NCBI RefSeq assembly: GCF_020438995.1
Contig: NZ_JAGQTN010000121.1
Span: 1-46,151, forward strand
From: Gordonia sp. (in: high G+C Gram-positive bacteria)
GTDB lineage: Bacteria; Actinomycetota; Actinomycetes; Mycobacteriales; Mycobacteriaceae
Length of the DNA: 46,151 bases
Reading direction: 5' to 3'
Shown piece by piece: positions 1-8,875 of this stretch. The notes under the pieces were generated by a model. The model did no database searches. It had not been told where the DNA came from and saw only the letters and a program-made list of their open reading frames with translations. The stretch's first letter is position 1; each line of letters opens with the position of its first letter. Position numbers and translations under genes: made by a program.

Positions 1-219
1 CAGGACGGTGGCTCGTACCGGGTGGAGATCGTCGGTGAGCCGTCCTACCGCGTCGACATCTGCCCCACCAGCAGCGTCGGCGACCACAACCACGCGGCGA
101 TCGTCGCGGGCGTCGGACGTGTGGTCAACGCCATCCCCGCAGTTGTCGATGCCGCACCCGGCGTGCTCACGGCACTGGATCTGCCGCTGATCACCGGGCC
201 CGGGCTGGCCCCGGTCTGA
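1..219 (+). CDS. C-terminal part of a DapB-like (dihydrodipicolinate reductase-type) NAD(P)-binding oxidoreductase
   Basis: The reading frame is open from the first base and ends at TGA 217-219, so only the last 72 residues are in the window. The tail contains a GDHNHAAIVAG stretch, a VVNAIPAVVDAAPG stretch and LDLPLITG. This pattern is what I associate with the C-terminal end of the actinobacterial DapB-like oxidoreductases related to 2,4-diaminopentanoate dehydrogenase. The nucleotide-binding domain lies outside the window, so the assignment rests on the tail alone. A probable leaderless promoter for the next gene begins 30 bases after the stop, so the two genes are probably separate units. 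Confidence 0.5.
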   Translation, partial: QDGGSYRVEIVGEPSYRVDICPTSSVGDHNHAAIVAGVGRVVNAIPAVVDAAPGVLTALDLPLITGPGLAPV

Positions 220-248
220 CCCCGCGGACCGCGGCCGCTACCGCGGGG

Positions 249-254
249 TAATCT
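249..254 (+). promoter_or_regulatory. Probable -10 box (TAATCT) of a leaderless promoter
   Basis: TAATCT fits the actinobacterial TANNNT consensus and ends 8 bases before the ATG at 263, with no Shine-Dalgarno sequence between. That geometry predicts a transcript starting at or next to the start codon. No convincing -35 hexamer is visible. Confidence 0.4.
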
Positions 255-262
255 CAGGTGCC

Positions 263-1090
263 ATGAGCGAGCATCAGTGGAAAGCGTTCACGGTCACCAT
301 CGCCGACGGCATCGCCGAGGTCACCCTCATCGGTCCTGGCAAGGGCAACGTGATGGGCCCGGACTTCTGGAACGAATTACCTGCGGTGTTCGCCGAACTC
401 GACCGCGACGACGCGGTGCGGGTGGTAGTCCTCTCGGGTTCGGGCAAGAACTTCTCCTACGGCCTCGACCTGCCCGGCATGGCCGGTGATCTGGCCCCTG
501 CCCTGGCCCCTGACTCCAGGGCCGCCGCGCGCACCCGTTTCCACGACATGATCCTGCGTATGCAGTCGGGTGTGAACGCCGTGGCGGACTGCCGCAAACC
601 CGTGATCGCCGCCATCTGGGGCTGGTGCATCGGCGGCGGCGTCGACCTCATCACCGCCGCGGATTTCCGGTACGCCTCGGCCGACGCCAAGTTCAGCATC
701 CGCGAGGTCAAGGTGGGCATGGTCGCCGACATGGGCACTCTGGCCCGGATCCCGGCGATCATCGGCGACGGCCATTTCCGTGAACTGGCACTGACCGGCC
801 GCGACATCGACGCCGCCCGTGCCGAGCGCATCGGCCTGGTCAACGACGTGTTCGACGACGCGGAGGCCACCCTCGCCGCCGCCCGCGCGGCCGCGACCGA
901 GATCGCCGACAATCCGCCGCTGGTGGTGCACGGCATCAAGCAGGTCCTCGACCGGGCACGCAGCGCCGCGGTCGACGACAGCCTGCGGTTCGTCGCCGCC
1001 TGGAATGCCGCGTTCCTGCCGTCCAACGACCTGTCCGAGGCGATCACGGCCATCTTCGAAAAGCGCAAGCCGAATTTCATCGGCGACTGA
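263..1090 (+). CDS. Enoyl-CoA hydratase/isomerase (crotonase) family protein
   Basis: This 275-residue protein has the usual length of a single-domain crotonase. It shows the family oxyanion-hole segments: the SGSGKNFSYGLDL loop around residues 64-76 and the AIWGWCIGGGVDL segment around residues 117-130, followed by ADFRYASADAKFSIREVKVG. The family hydrates or isomerises enoyl-CoA esters, usually in fatty-acid or aromatic breakdown. The Ser-Tyr-Gly loop and the acidic residues near position 150 resemble the dienoyl-CoA isomerase/ECH1 branch rather than classical short-chain hydratases, but the substrate cannot be read from sequence. The gene stands alone, with a probable leaderless promoter in front and a strong hairpin behind. 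Confidence 0.88.
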   Translation: MSEHQWKAFTVTIADGIAEVTLIGPGKGNVMGPDFWNELPAVFAELDRDDAVRVVVLSGSGKNFSYGLDLPGMAGDLAPALAPDSRAAARTRFHDMILRMQSGVNAVADCRKPVIAAIWGWCIGGGVDLITAADFRYASADAKFSIREVKVGMVADMGTLARIPAIIGDGHFRELALTGRDIDAARAERIGLVNDVFDDAEATLAAARAAATEIADNPPLVVHGIKQVLDRARSAAVDDSLRFVAAWNAAFLPSNDLSEAITAIFEKRKPNFIGD

Positions 1091-1096
1091 GCCGAT

Positions 1097-1129
1097 CCGT
1101 CCGTCCGGGCCTACCTCCCGGACGGACGG
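1097..1129. terminator. Bidirectional hairpin terminator between convergent genes
   Basis: A 13-bp perfect stem (CCGTCCGTCCGGG at 1097-1109 with its complement at 1117-1129) encloses a 7-base loop. It lies between the stop at 1090 and the stop of the minus-strand gene at 1136, so it probably ends both transcripts. No long T-run follows, which is usual for actinobacteria. Confidence 0.7.
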
Positions 1130-1135
1130 GCTCTA

Positions 1136-1603
1136 TCAACGCGGCCGCAGCCTGAACACCGGGATCTGCCGCTGCGTGCGCTGCTCGTAGAGATCGAAGT
1201 TGGGCCATACCGAACGCAGCACCTGCCACGCCTGGGCGCGTTCGTCACCGCTGAGTTCAGTTGGCACACAATCCCATTGCCTGCCGCCGTGCGAGACACC
1301 GATCGTGTCGGCGGCACGCACGTTGTACACCCATTGCGGCATGGAGGCGGCACCGAAATACGATCCGGCGATCAGTCGATCGGCACCGTCCGGGGCGGAC
1401 AACAGCCGGGTGCGCCGCACGATGCCACTCTTACGCCCGGGCACATCGAGGGTGATGTTGGGCAGGTCGGCGATGTCGAGCAGGCTGTAACGCTGACCGG
1501 TTACCTTCTGAATAGCGCTGTCGCACTTGACGATCTGCGGCAGATACCGGGGCATCCATTCGATCGATCCGATCGTGACGGCCAGTCGCTTGCGTACTCC
1601 CAT
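1136..1603 (-). CDS. Nitroreductase/deazaflavin-dependent oxidoreductase family protein (Ddn-like fold)
   Basis: The 155-residue product reads as a member of the actinobacterial deazaflavin-dependent nitroreductase (Ddn) family: an N-terminal helix-rich segment, then DVPGRKSGIVRRTRLL, then SYFGAASMPQWVYNVRA with the Asn-x-Arg-Ala pattern, then a Trp-Pro-Asn-Phe C-terminal segment. Known members bind F420 and reduce quinones or other substrates; some bind FAD or other cofactors instead. I placed the start at the ATG at 1603 (MGVRKRLA), because the 46 residues upstream in frame are arginine-rich and look non-coding. The gene is monocistronic and converges on the crotonase gene. Confidence 0.72.
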   Translation of the reverse strand: MGVRKRLAVTIGSIEWMPRYLPQIVKCDSAIQKVTGQRYSLLDIADLPNITLDVPGRKSGIVRRTRLLSAPDGADRLIAGSYFGAASMPQWVYNVRAADTIGVSHGGRQWDCVPTELSGDERAQAWQVLRSVWPNFDLYEQRTQRQIPVFRLRPR

Positions 1604-1705
1604 GCGTGACAGTGTGCCATCAGCGCCGTCAACTCCGTCATCCACAACCGCTGGGCTGTGGATACCGTGATCGCGCAATCGAGCCGCACGGCGCACTATT
1701 CGCCC

Positions 1706-2125
1706 ATGGAACAAAACACCCTGCACGCCCGGCCACATCAACTCACCCGGACGCTGTCCACGGTCGCCGATCTCCGCGATGATTGGCTACGCCGCAAAGG
1801 CGACCTGACGTTCACCTACACCGCGCTCTGGTTCACATTTCTCGATTCGGACAATCGGACGATCCCCGCCCACAACACCGTCGACCTCGCGATCCGCCCC
1901 GATCCGCACGGAATCAATCTGCTGATGCGCACGATCGCCGAGATCTGCGAGGATGACACCTCCGTCGCATTCCTCCTCGTCAGACCCGGCGAGGACGACG
2001 ATGTCTCCGCCACCGACACCGAGTGGGCGCGCCTGCTCAGCCTCGCCGCGCGCGAACACGGGGTACACATCCGCCCCACCCACCGCGCCAACAACACCAC
2101 AGTCCGCGCCGTCGGCGGCTGGTAA
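1706..2125 (+). CDS. Hypothetical protein, 139 aa
   Basis: I do not recognise a family. The frame begins at the ATG at 1706 (MEQNTLHARPHQ); an in-frame upstream start at 1658 would add 16 residues and overlap the divergent promoter area. The protein is soluble, with no membrane segment or signal peptide. It has a conserved-looking core (LTFTYTALWFTFLDSDNRTIPAHN) and an acidic stretch (RPGEDDDVSATDTEW) before a C-terminal part beginning LLSLAAREHGVHIRP. The length and alternating hydrophobic pattern suggest a small alpha/beta domain. It is transcribed divergently from the nitroreductase-like gene, and the space between them is only 102 bases. Confidence 0.6.
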   Translation: MEQNTLHARPHQLTRTLSTVADLRDDWLRRKGDLTFTYTALWFTFLDSDNRTIPAHNTVDLAIRPDPHGINLLMRTIAEICEDDTSVAFLLVRPGEDDDVSATDTEWARLLSLAAREHGVHIRPTHRANNTTVRAVGGW

Positions 2126-2150
2126 GCCCCGAACCTGCCCCACCGCTGCT

Positions 2151-2224
2151 GGTTGAGGTGCCCCGGCTCTGCCGGTTGGGGTGTGACGAGCGCAAGCAAC
2201 GAGCGCGCTCGTCTCACCTCAACC
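2151..2224. repeat. Nested inverted-repeat element
   Basis: The outer arms GGTTGAGGTG (2151-2160) and CACCTCAACC (2215-2224) are perfect complements. They enclose a second perfect inverted repeat, GACGAGCGC (2185-2193) with GCGCTCGTC (2205-2213). The element lies between convergent stops at 2125 and 2238, so it may act as a bidirectional terminator. Its layout also resembles dispersed palindromic repeats. Confidence 0.6.
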
Positions 2225-2237
2225 GGCGGGCCGTACC

Positions 2238-4193
<1,956 letters not shown>

Positions 4194-4251
4194 CGAAATA
4201 CCTCCGCTGTTCTCACTCTGGCGTCCTGTTCTGGGACGCTGTTCACCACGT

Positions 4252-4267
4252 GTTCGCGATCGCGAAC
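4252..4267. promoter_or_regulatory. Perfect 16-bp palindrome, candidate operator
   Basis: GTTCGCGATCGCGAAC is a perfect palindrome in the 154-base divergent region between htpG and the PIG-L deacetylase. It matches neither the CIRCE nor the HAIR heat-shock operators. Its symmetry is typical of a dimeric repressor site of the TetR kind. Confidence 0.45.
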
Positions 4268-4335
4268 GCGCCGAAATTCTACTTGGCGGTGCCGACACGA
4301 CGCCGAAGGCCCTGTCAGCACGGGCCCGGTCCTTC

Positions 4336-4341
4336 TATGGT
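4336..4341 (+). promoter_or_regulatory. Probable -10 box (TATGGT) of a leaderless promoter
   Basis: TATGGT fits TANNNT and ends 6 bases before the GTG start at 4348. No Shine-Dalgarno sequence is present, so a leaderless transcript is likely. Confidence 0.4.
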
Positions 4342-4347
4342 GGCTGG

Positions 4348-5106
4348 GTGGCCCCCCGACTGCTGTTCGTGCACGCGCATCCCGACGACGAGTCGTTGTG
4401 GACGGGCGGCACGATCGCGCGGCATATCGCCGCAGGTGGGGACGCCGATCTCATCGTATGTACGTGGGCGCCCGGTACGAGCCGGCACGCCGAGGTGGTG
4501 GACGCGGCCCGGATTCTCGGCCTGCCGCGCGAGCCGATCGCCCTCGGCTATGCCGACGACAGGATCCCCGAGTCGGCGCCGGGCGCGCCCCGCTTCTGTG
4601 AGGCCCGCTTCGATTCGCAGGTCCGGGTGATGGTCGAGCACATCCGCCGGCTGCGCCCGGACGCAGTGGTCACCTACGACCCGATCGGTGTGTACGGCCA
4701 TCAGGACCACATCCACACCCACCGCCTCGCCGACGCCGCCGCCCGCGCCGCCGCAGTCCCCAACATCTATCGACGCCTGGGCGATCCGTGGCAGGTCAAG
4801 TCCATCTACGAGGTCACTGCCACGGCATGGATGATCGACATCCTCTGGGAGCACGTCTTCGACGACATGCCGGTAGAACGGCTACAGGGCACCCCGGACC
4901 ACGAGGTCGATCTCCGCGTCGACATCGAGTCCGCCGCGATCGTCGACCGCAAGGAGTCCGCGATCAGCGCCCACCACACGGAGATGGACCGCAGCCTCGC
5001 CATGAAAGCCCTGATGACTCTGCCCCCCGAGATCCGCCGCACCCTCCTGGCCACCGAATGCTATCGCCGCCGCGACCTCACCCCCGGCGGCATCGACCTC
5101 CTCTGA
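4348..5106 (+). CDS. PIG-L family (MshB/LmbE-like) zinc deacetylase
   Basis: The 252-residue protein opens with the PIG-L signature AHPDDES (residues 10-16), whose His and second Asp bind zinc. The matching downstream motif is GHQDHIHTH (117-125), preceded by VVTYDPIGVYG. These are the metal-site elements of MshB, Mca and related N-acetylglucosaminide deacetylases. MshB makes the mycothiol precursor GlcN-inositol, but it is about 300 residues long. This protein is shorter, so it may be an MshB paralogue acting on another N-acetyl sugar conjugate. The start is the GTG at 4348, supported by the TATGGT box. The 46-bp tandem repeat array begins just after its stop. Confidence 0.8.
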   Translation: MAPRLLFVHAHPDDESLWTGGTIARHIAAGGDADLIVCTWAPGTSRHAEVVDAARILGLPREPIALGYADDRIPESAPGAPRFCEARFDSQVRVMVEHIRRLRPDAVVTYDPIGVYGHQDHIHTHRLADAAARAAAVPNIYRRLGDPWQVKSIYEVTATAWMIDILWEHVFDDMPVERLQGTPDHEVDLRVDIESAAIVDRKESAISAHHTEMDRSLAMKALMTLPPEIRRTLLATECYRRRDLTPGGIDLL

Positions 5107-5156
5107 CGAGATACACCACCACATCGAGCACCTTCTCGATCCCCACGACCAGAGCG

Positions 5157-5339
5157 ACCAACCGTCTCGATCCCCGAAACCGAAGCAAAAAACGAGCAAA
5201 GGACCAACCATCTTGATCCCTGAGGCCGAAGCGACGAAGGAGCGAAGAACCAACCATCTTGATCCCTGAGGCCGAAGCGACGAAGGAGCGAAGAACCAAC
5301 CATCTTGATCCCTGAGGCCGAAGCGACGAAGGAGCGAGG
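5157..5339. repeat. Four-copy 46-bp tandem repeat
   Basis: Three nearly identical 46-bp units start at 5203, 5249 and 5295, each beginning ACCAACCATCTTGATCCCTG. A diverged fourth unit starts at 5157 and a trace of a fifth precedes it. Because 46 is not a multiple of three, the reading frame shifts at each copy, so this is not a coding repeat. It fills most of the 332-base gap between the deacetylase and the VapB gene; nothing else was seen there apart from the VapB promoter region. Confidence 0.9.
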
Positions 5340-5412
5340 GTCACGAAGGGTCCGGCGACCCGAGGCTCCCAAACGACACCGCGTTAACCCGTTCACAGGC
5401 GAGCCCACTCTT

Positions 5413-5427
5413 GCTAGCGTTGCTAGC
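5413..5427 (+). promoter_or_regulatory. Candidate VapB operator (paired GCTAGC sites)
   Basis: Two GCTAGC hexamers, each itself a palindrome, lie 9 bases apart at 5413-5418 and 5422-5427. A GGAGG ribosome-binding site follows directly at 5429-5433, before the ATG at 5439. Short palindromes at this place are typical autoregulatory sites for ribbon-helix-helix antitoxins. Confidence 0.55.
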
Positions 5428-5438
5428 TGGAGGTAACC

Positions 5439-5666
5439 ATGGCAACGCTGACGATTCGCAATCTCCCGGACGAGACGCAACGTGCCCTCAAAGCCAGGGC
5501 CGCCCGCAACGACCGATCCATGGAAGCGGAGGTGCGTGACATCTTGCAGAACGCCGTCGCCTCGGAGCAGGACTTCATCACGGGATGGCTTGCCAGTGCT
5601 GAGAGCCTTCGTGGTGAATTCACCCTGCCCGACCGCTCCGCCGCTCGTCACGTCGATCTCGCCTGA
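5439..5666 (+). CDS. vapB: VapB/FitA-type ribbon-helix-helix antitoxin
   Basis: The 75-residue protein starts MATLTIRNLPDETQRALKAR, the classic beta-strand and first helix of an Arc/FitA-type DNA-binding domain. The second helix follows (RSMEAEVRDILQNAV, about residues 26-40). The acidic/hydrophobic C-terminal part would wrap around and inhibit the toxin. Family members repress their own operon as a toxin-antitoxin complex; the paired GCTAGC sites upstream fit that. Its TGA overlaps the ATG of the toxin gene by one base, so translation is coupled. The ribosome-binding site GGAGG is well placed. Confidence 0.9.
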   Translation: MATLTIRNLPDETQRALKARAARNDRSMEAEVRDILQNAVASEQDFITGWLASAESLRGEFTLPDRSAARHVDLA

Positions 5667-6085
5667 TGATTGTTGCTGACACCAACATCCTGTCCGAACC
5701 TCTGCGACCTCAGCCGGATCACCGTGTGATCCGTTGGCTTGCGGCGCACGCACCTGAACTCGCGATTACGACCTTCACGGTCGCGGAGCTTCGCTATGGG
5801 GTGTACCGGCTTCCCGTCGGACGTCGGCGGCACGCACTGGATGCGGCGGTCACCGCACTCGTGACGCAGGCCGGTGATCGTCTACTCAGCTTCGGCCCTG
5901 CCGCTGCTGAGCACTACGCCGCCATTCGCGCAGAGCGAGAATCGAAGGGTGTCCACGTCGGCGTCGAAGACACCATGACCGCTGCTATCTGCAAGGTGTC
6001 AAACTACCCGATAGCGACCCGCAAGGTCGCGGACTTCCAAGGTGCCGGCACCCCAATCATCAACCCCTTCGACTCACCCACCTGA
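5666..6085 (+). CDS. vapC: VapC/FitB-type PIN-domain toxin
   Basis: A 139-residue PIN-domain ribonuclease, partner of the VapB upstream. The acidic active-site residues are all present: Asp5 in MIVADTNILSE, Glu41 in TVAELRYGV, Asp102 in VGVEDTMTAA and Asp123 near VADFQGAG. The usual TRN-x-x-DF motif reads TRKVADF. VapC toxins cut tRNA or rRNA when the antitoxin is lost. The pair appears intact, unlike the second PIN system in this window, and marks the left edge of the accessory island. Confidence 0.9.
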   Translation: MIVADTNILSEPLRPQPDHRVIRWLAAHAPELAITTFTVAELRYGVYRLPVGRRRHALDAAVTALVTQAGDRLLSFGPAAAEHYAAIRAERESKGVHVGVEDTMTAAICKVSNYPIATRKVADFQGAGTPIINPFDSPT

Positions 6086-6092
6086 CCAGCCT

Positions 6093-6168
6093 TCCCGCGA
6101 CCAAAACTTCGTCCCGCTCTTCGGATGTCGCGATATCGGAAGAGCGGGACGAAGTTTCGGTCGCGGGA
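6093..6168. repeat. Long inverted repeat (30-bp arms)
   Basis: Arms 6093-6122 and 6139-6168 are complementary except for one position and enclose 16 bases that contain the small palindrome CGATATCG. The element lies immediately after vapC and before hsdM. It could work as a terminator for the toxin operon. The arms are longer than a terminator needs, so it may instead be a mobile palindromic repeat. Confidence 0.75.
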
Positions 6169-6215
6169 GTGGTCGATGTGTTGGCTCTGAGACCGGCGGT
6201 GTCGGTGGTGTCCAT

Positions 6216-6221
6216 TAGAGT
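6216..6221 (+). promoter_or_regulatory. Probable -10 box (TAGAGT) for hsdM
   Basis: TAGAGT fits TANNNT and ends 7 bases before the GTG start of hsdM at 6229, with no ribosome-binding site between. This supports both that start and a leaderless transcript. Confidence 0.4.
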
Positions 6222-6228
6222 TGTCCGG

Positions 6229-7692
6229 GTGATCACCGGTGAGCTCAAAAGCAAGATCGACCGCATCTGGGACGCCTTCTGGTCCGGCGGCATCTCCAAC
6301 CCCCTCGAAGTCATCGAACAACTCACCTACCTGCTGTTCATCCGCCGCCTCGACGATGTCCAGACGCTCGCCGAACGCAAAGCGAACATCACCGGCAAAC
6401 CCCTCGAGAACCCGGTCTTCGACCCAGACCAAACCCACCTGCGGTGGTCCCAGTTCAAGAATGCCTCTCCCGAGGTCATGCACCACACCGTCGCCAACCA
6501 CGTCTTCCCACTCCTGCGGTCGCTCGGTGACGGCACCACCTACAGCGACCACATGCGTGATGCCCGCTTCACCATCCCCACCCCGGCCTTGCTGTCGAAG
6601 GTCGTCGACATGCTCGACGACATCCCGATGGCCGACCGCGACACCAACGGAGACCTGTACGAGTACCTGCTGTCGAAGATCGCCGCCGCCGGCGTGAATG
6701 GCCAATTCCGCACTCCCCGCCACATCATCGACCTGATGGTGCAGATGACCGCGCCCGGCCCGGCCGACGAGATCTGCGACCCGGCATGCGGCACCGCGGG
6801 CTTCCTGGTCGCGGCGAGCGAGTACATCCGCGACACCCACACCGACGCCCTTCTCGATGCCAAGCAGCGCAACCATTTCCACAATTCGATGTTCCACGGC
6901 TACGACTTCGATTCGACGATGCTGCGGATCGGTTCGATGAACATGCTCCAGCACGGCATCGAGTCCCCCGACATCCGCTACCGCGACTCCCTCTCCGAAG
7001 GCGCCAGCGACGACGCCGAGAAGTACACCCTGATCCTCGCCAATCCCCCGTTCGCCGGCTCCCTCGACTACGAAGCCACCAGCAAAGACCTCCAACGCGT
7101 CGTAAAAACGAAGAAGACCGAACTCCTGTTCCTGGCCCTGTTCCTCAAACTCCTCAAGCCGGCCGGCCGGGCCGCGGTCATCGTCCCCGACGGTGTCCTG
7201 TTCGGATCTTCAAAGGCGCACAAGACTCTTCGGCAGATCATCGTCGACGACCAGAAACTCGACGCCGTCGTCAAACTCCCCTCCGGCGTCTTCCGCCCCT
7301 ACGCCGGCGTCTCCACCGCCATCCTGTTCTTCACGAAAACCAACTCCGGCGGCACCGACAACGTCTGGTTCTACGACGTCCAAGCCGACGGCTTCTCCCT
7401 CGACGACAAACGCAACCCCGTCGACGCCAACGACCTCCCCGACGTCCTCACCCGCTGGAACAACCTCAACGCCGAGGCCGACCGCCCCCGCACCGCCCAA
7501 TCCTTCCTCGTCCCCAAAGCCGGCATCATCGCCCAGGGCTACGACCTGTCCCTCAACCGCTACAAAGAGATCGAATACGACGAAGTTGAGCACCGCCCAC
7601 CGTTGGACATCATCGCCGACATCGAAAAGTTAGATGCCGAAATCACACAGGGCATCGCCGAGCTGAAAGCGATGCTGTGTCGACAGAGGTAA
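6229..7692 (+). CDS. hsdM: Type I restriction-modification system, DNA methyltransferase subunit HsdM
   Basis: A 487-residue N6-adenine methyltransferase subunit. It begins with the HsdM N-terminal helical domain (SKIDRIWDAFWSGGISN, then LTYLLFIRRLDD). It then carries the AdoMet-binding motif DPACGTAGF (residues 184-192) and the catalytic NPPF motif (272-275). With HsdS it methylates the recognition site, and with HsdR it forms the restriction complex. I chose the GTG at 6229 over the upstream in-frame start at 6169, because the 20 extra residues are unlike family N-termini and a -10 box precedes 6229. The 3' end overlaps hsdS by 16 bases. Confidence 0.95.
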   Translation: MITGELKSKIDRIWDAFWSGGISNPLEVIEQLTYLLFIRRLDDVQTLAERKANITGKPLENPVFDPDQTHLRWSQFKNASPEVMHHTVANHVFPLLRSLGDGTTYSDHMRDARFTIPTPALLSKVVDMLDDIPMADRDTNGDLYEYLLSKIAAAGVNGQFRTPRHIIDLMVQMTAPGPADEICDPACGTAGFLVAASEYIRDTHTDALLDAKQRNHFHNSMFHGYDFDSTMLRIGSMNMLQHGIESPDIRYRDSLSEGASDDAEKYTLILANPPFAGSLDYEATSKDLQRVVKTKKTELLFLALFLKLLKPAGRAAVIVPDGVLFGSSKAHKTLRQIIVDDQKLDAVVKLPSGVFRPYAGVSTAILFFTKTNSGGTDNVWFYDVQADGFSLDDKRNPVDANDLPDVLTRWNNLNAEADRPRTAQSFLVPKAGIIAQGYDLSLNRYKEIEYDEVEHRPPLDIIADIEKLDAEITQGIAELKAMLCRQR

Positions 7693-8840
7693 CACTTGGA
7701 GATGTCGCTCAGTGGGGCAGTGGCGGCACGCCAAAACGAAGTATCCCCGAATACTTCGGCGACGGGACACCGTGGCTGTCGATCGCAGACTTGAACGATG
7801 GCATCGTCACGAGTGCCAAAGAGTCGCTCACTGCCGACGGGATTGCCAACAGCGCAGCCAAGATCGTTCCACCCGGAACACTCCTCGTCGCAATGTACGG
7901 CTCAATCGGCAAACTCGGTATTGCCGCGACCGAGATGGCAACGTCTCAAGCAATCGCCTTCGCGAAGCCCCGGGAAGACCTAGTTGACCGACGTTATCTG
8001 TTCCATTACTTACTTGCCCAGCGCCCAAGGCTGCAAGCCTTGGGCCGCGGCGGAACGCAAATGAATATCGGCCAAGCAGATCTCAAGGCGTGGCCGATCC
8101 CCCTTCCTTCCCTCCCCGAACAACGCCGCATCGCCACAATCCTCGACCACGCCGACACCCTCCGCACCAAACGCCGCCAAGTCCTCACCCACCTCGACTC
8201 GCTGGCCGATGCGACTTTCCTCGAAACGTTCGGACCTCCCCAGCTATGGCCGACCCACTGGTCGATGGGAACGATCGGTGAACTTGCCACAAACGTCGAT
8301 TACGGAACGTCCGGCAAGGCGGGCGACACCGGTGAATGGCCGATTCTTCGTATGGGTAATGTCACCGATGACGGCCACCTCGACCTCTCCGATCTGAAGT
8401 ACATCGACCTCACACCTGCAGAGATCCCCAAGTACACCGTGAGGCGTGGTGACATGGTGTTCAACCGAACCAATAGCAAGGAGAAAGTCGGCAAAGCCGC
8501 GGTGATTCGGACGGACGAGCCGCTTGCCCTGGCGGGGTACCTCGTCAGAGTTCGCTTCGACGACTCCGCATCTGCCGAGTTTGTGTCGGCGTATCTGAGG
8601 AGCCCACACGGGAAAGCAGTCCGGAAGAAATTAGCGAAAACTGCAGTAAACCAGGCCAACATCAACGCAACCGAGATGCAAAGAATAGCGATCGCGCAGT
8701 TTCCGGCATCAGTTCGCAAATCCTTCCAATCTATACTGGAATCAATCCACTATCAACGGATAGAGACTGAGCATGTTTTGGAAGCCGACAACGATCTCTT
8801 CATATCACTCCAATCCCGCGCCTTCCGTGGAGCCCTGTAG
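7677..8840 (+). CDS. hsdS: Type I restriction-modification system, specificity subunit HsdS
   Basis: The 387-residue protein has two target-recognition domains separated by a conserved helical spacer. TRD1 opens with VTLGDVAQWGSGGTPKRS and the spacer follows PLPSLPEQRRIA (about residues 143-153). TRD2 begins with MGTIGELATNVDYGTSG near residue 197. HsdS sets the DNA sequence recognised by the HsdM and HsdR subunits. The second domain ends in a shortened spacer-like helix (HYQRIETEHVLEADNDLF). It starts at a GTG inside the end of hsdM, so the two are translated together. The last 300 bases are noticeably richer in A and T than the first half, which fits exchange of the second domain by recombination. 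Confidence 0.93.
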   Translation: MSTEVTLGDVAQWGSGGTPKRSIPEYFGDGTPWLSIADLNDGIVTSAKESLTADGIANSAAKIVPPGTLLVAMYGSIGKLGIAATEMATSQAIAFAKPREDLVDRRYLFHYLLAQRPRLQALGRGGTQMNIGQADLKAWPIPLPSLPEQRRIATILDHADTLRTKRRQVLTHLDSLADATFLETFGPPQLWPTHWSMGTIGELATNVDYGTSGKAGDTGEWPILRMGNVTDDGHLDLSDLKYIDLTPAEIPKYTVRRGDMVFNRTNSKEKVGKAAVIRTDEPLALAGYLVRVRFDDSASAEFVSAYLRSPHGKAVRKKLAKTAVNQANINATEMQRIAIAQFPASVRKSFQSILESIHYQRIETEHVLEADNDLFISLQSRAFRGAL

Positions 8841-8863
8841 TCAGACATGGCTACCCGATGCAC

Positions 8864-8869
8864 TACGGT
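8864..8869 (+). promoter_or_regulatory. Possible -10 box (TACGGT) for the reverse transcriptase gene
   Basis: TACGGT fits TANNNT and ends 6 bases before the ATG at 8876. It would give the RT-HEPN pair its own leaderless transcript in addition to read-through from hsdMS. It also favours the 8876 start over the ATG at 8858. Confidence 0.3.
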
Positions 8870-8875
8870 AGACGC

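Noticed and set aside
5157-5339. CRISPR array
   Set aside because: The 46-bp units are directly adjacent without unique spacers and no cas genes are present.
5061-5753. 230-residue minus-strand frame with repeated SFVASASGIKMVG-like segments
   Set aside because: The repetition comes from the 46-bp tandem array read in changing frames. It is also antisense to vapB.
6004-7095. 363-residue minus-strand frame over vapC and hsdM
   Set aside because: It runs antisense to two clear genes and through the long palindrome, with low-complexity composition and no ribosome-binding site.
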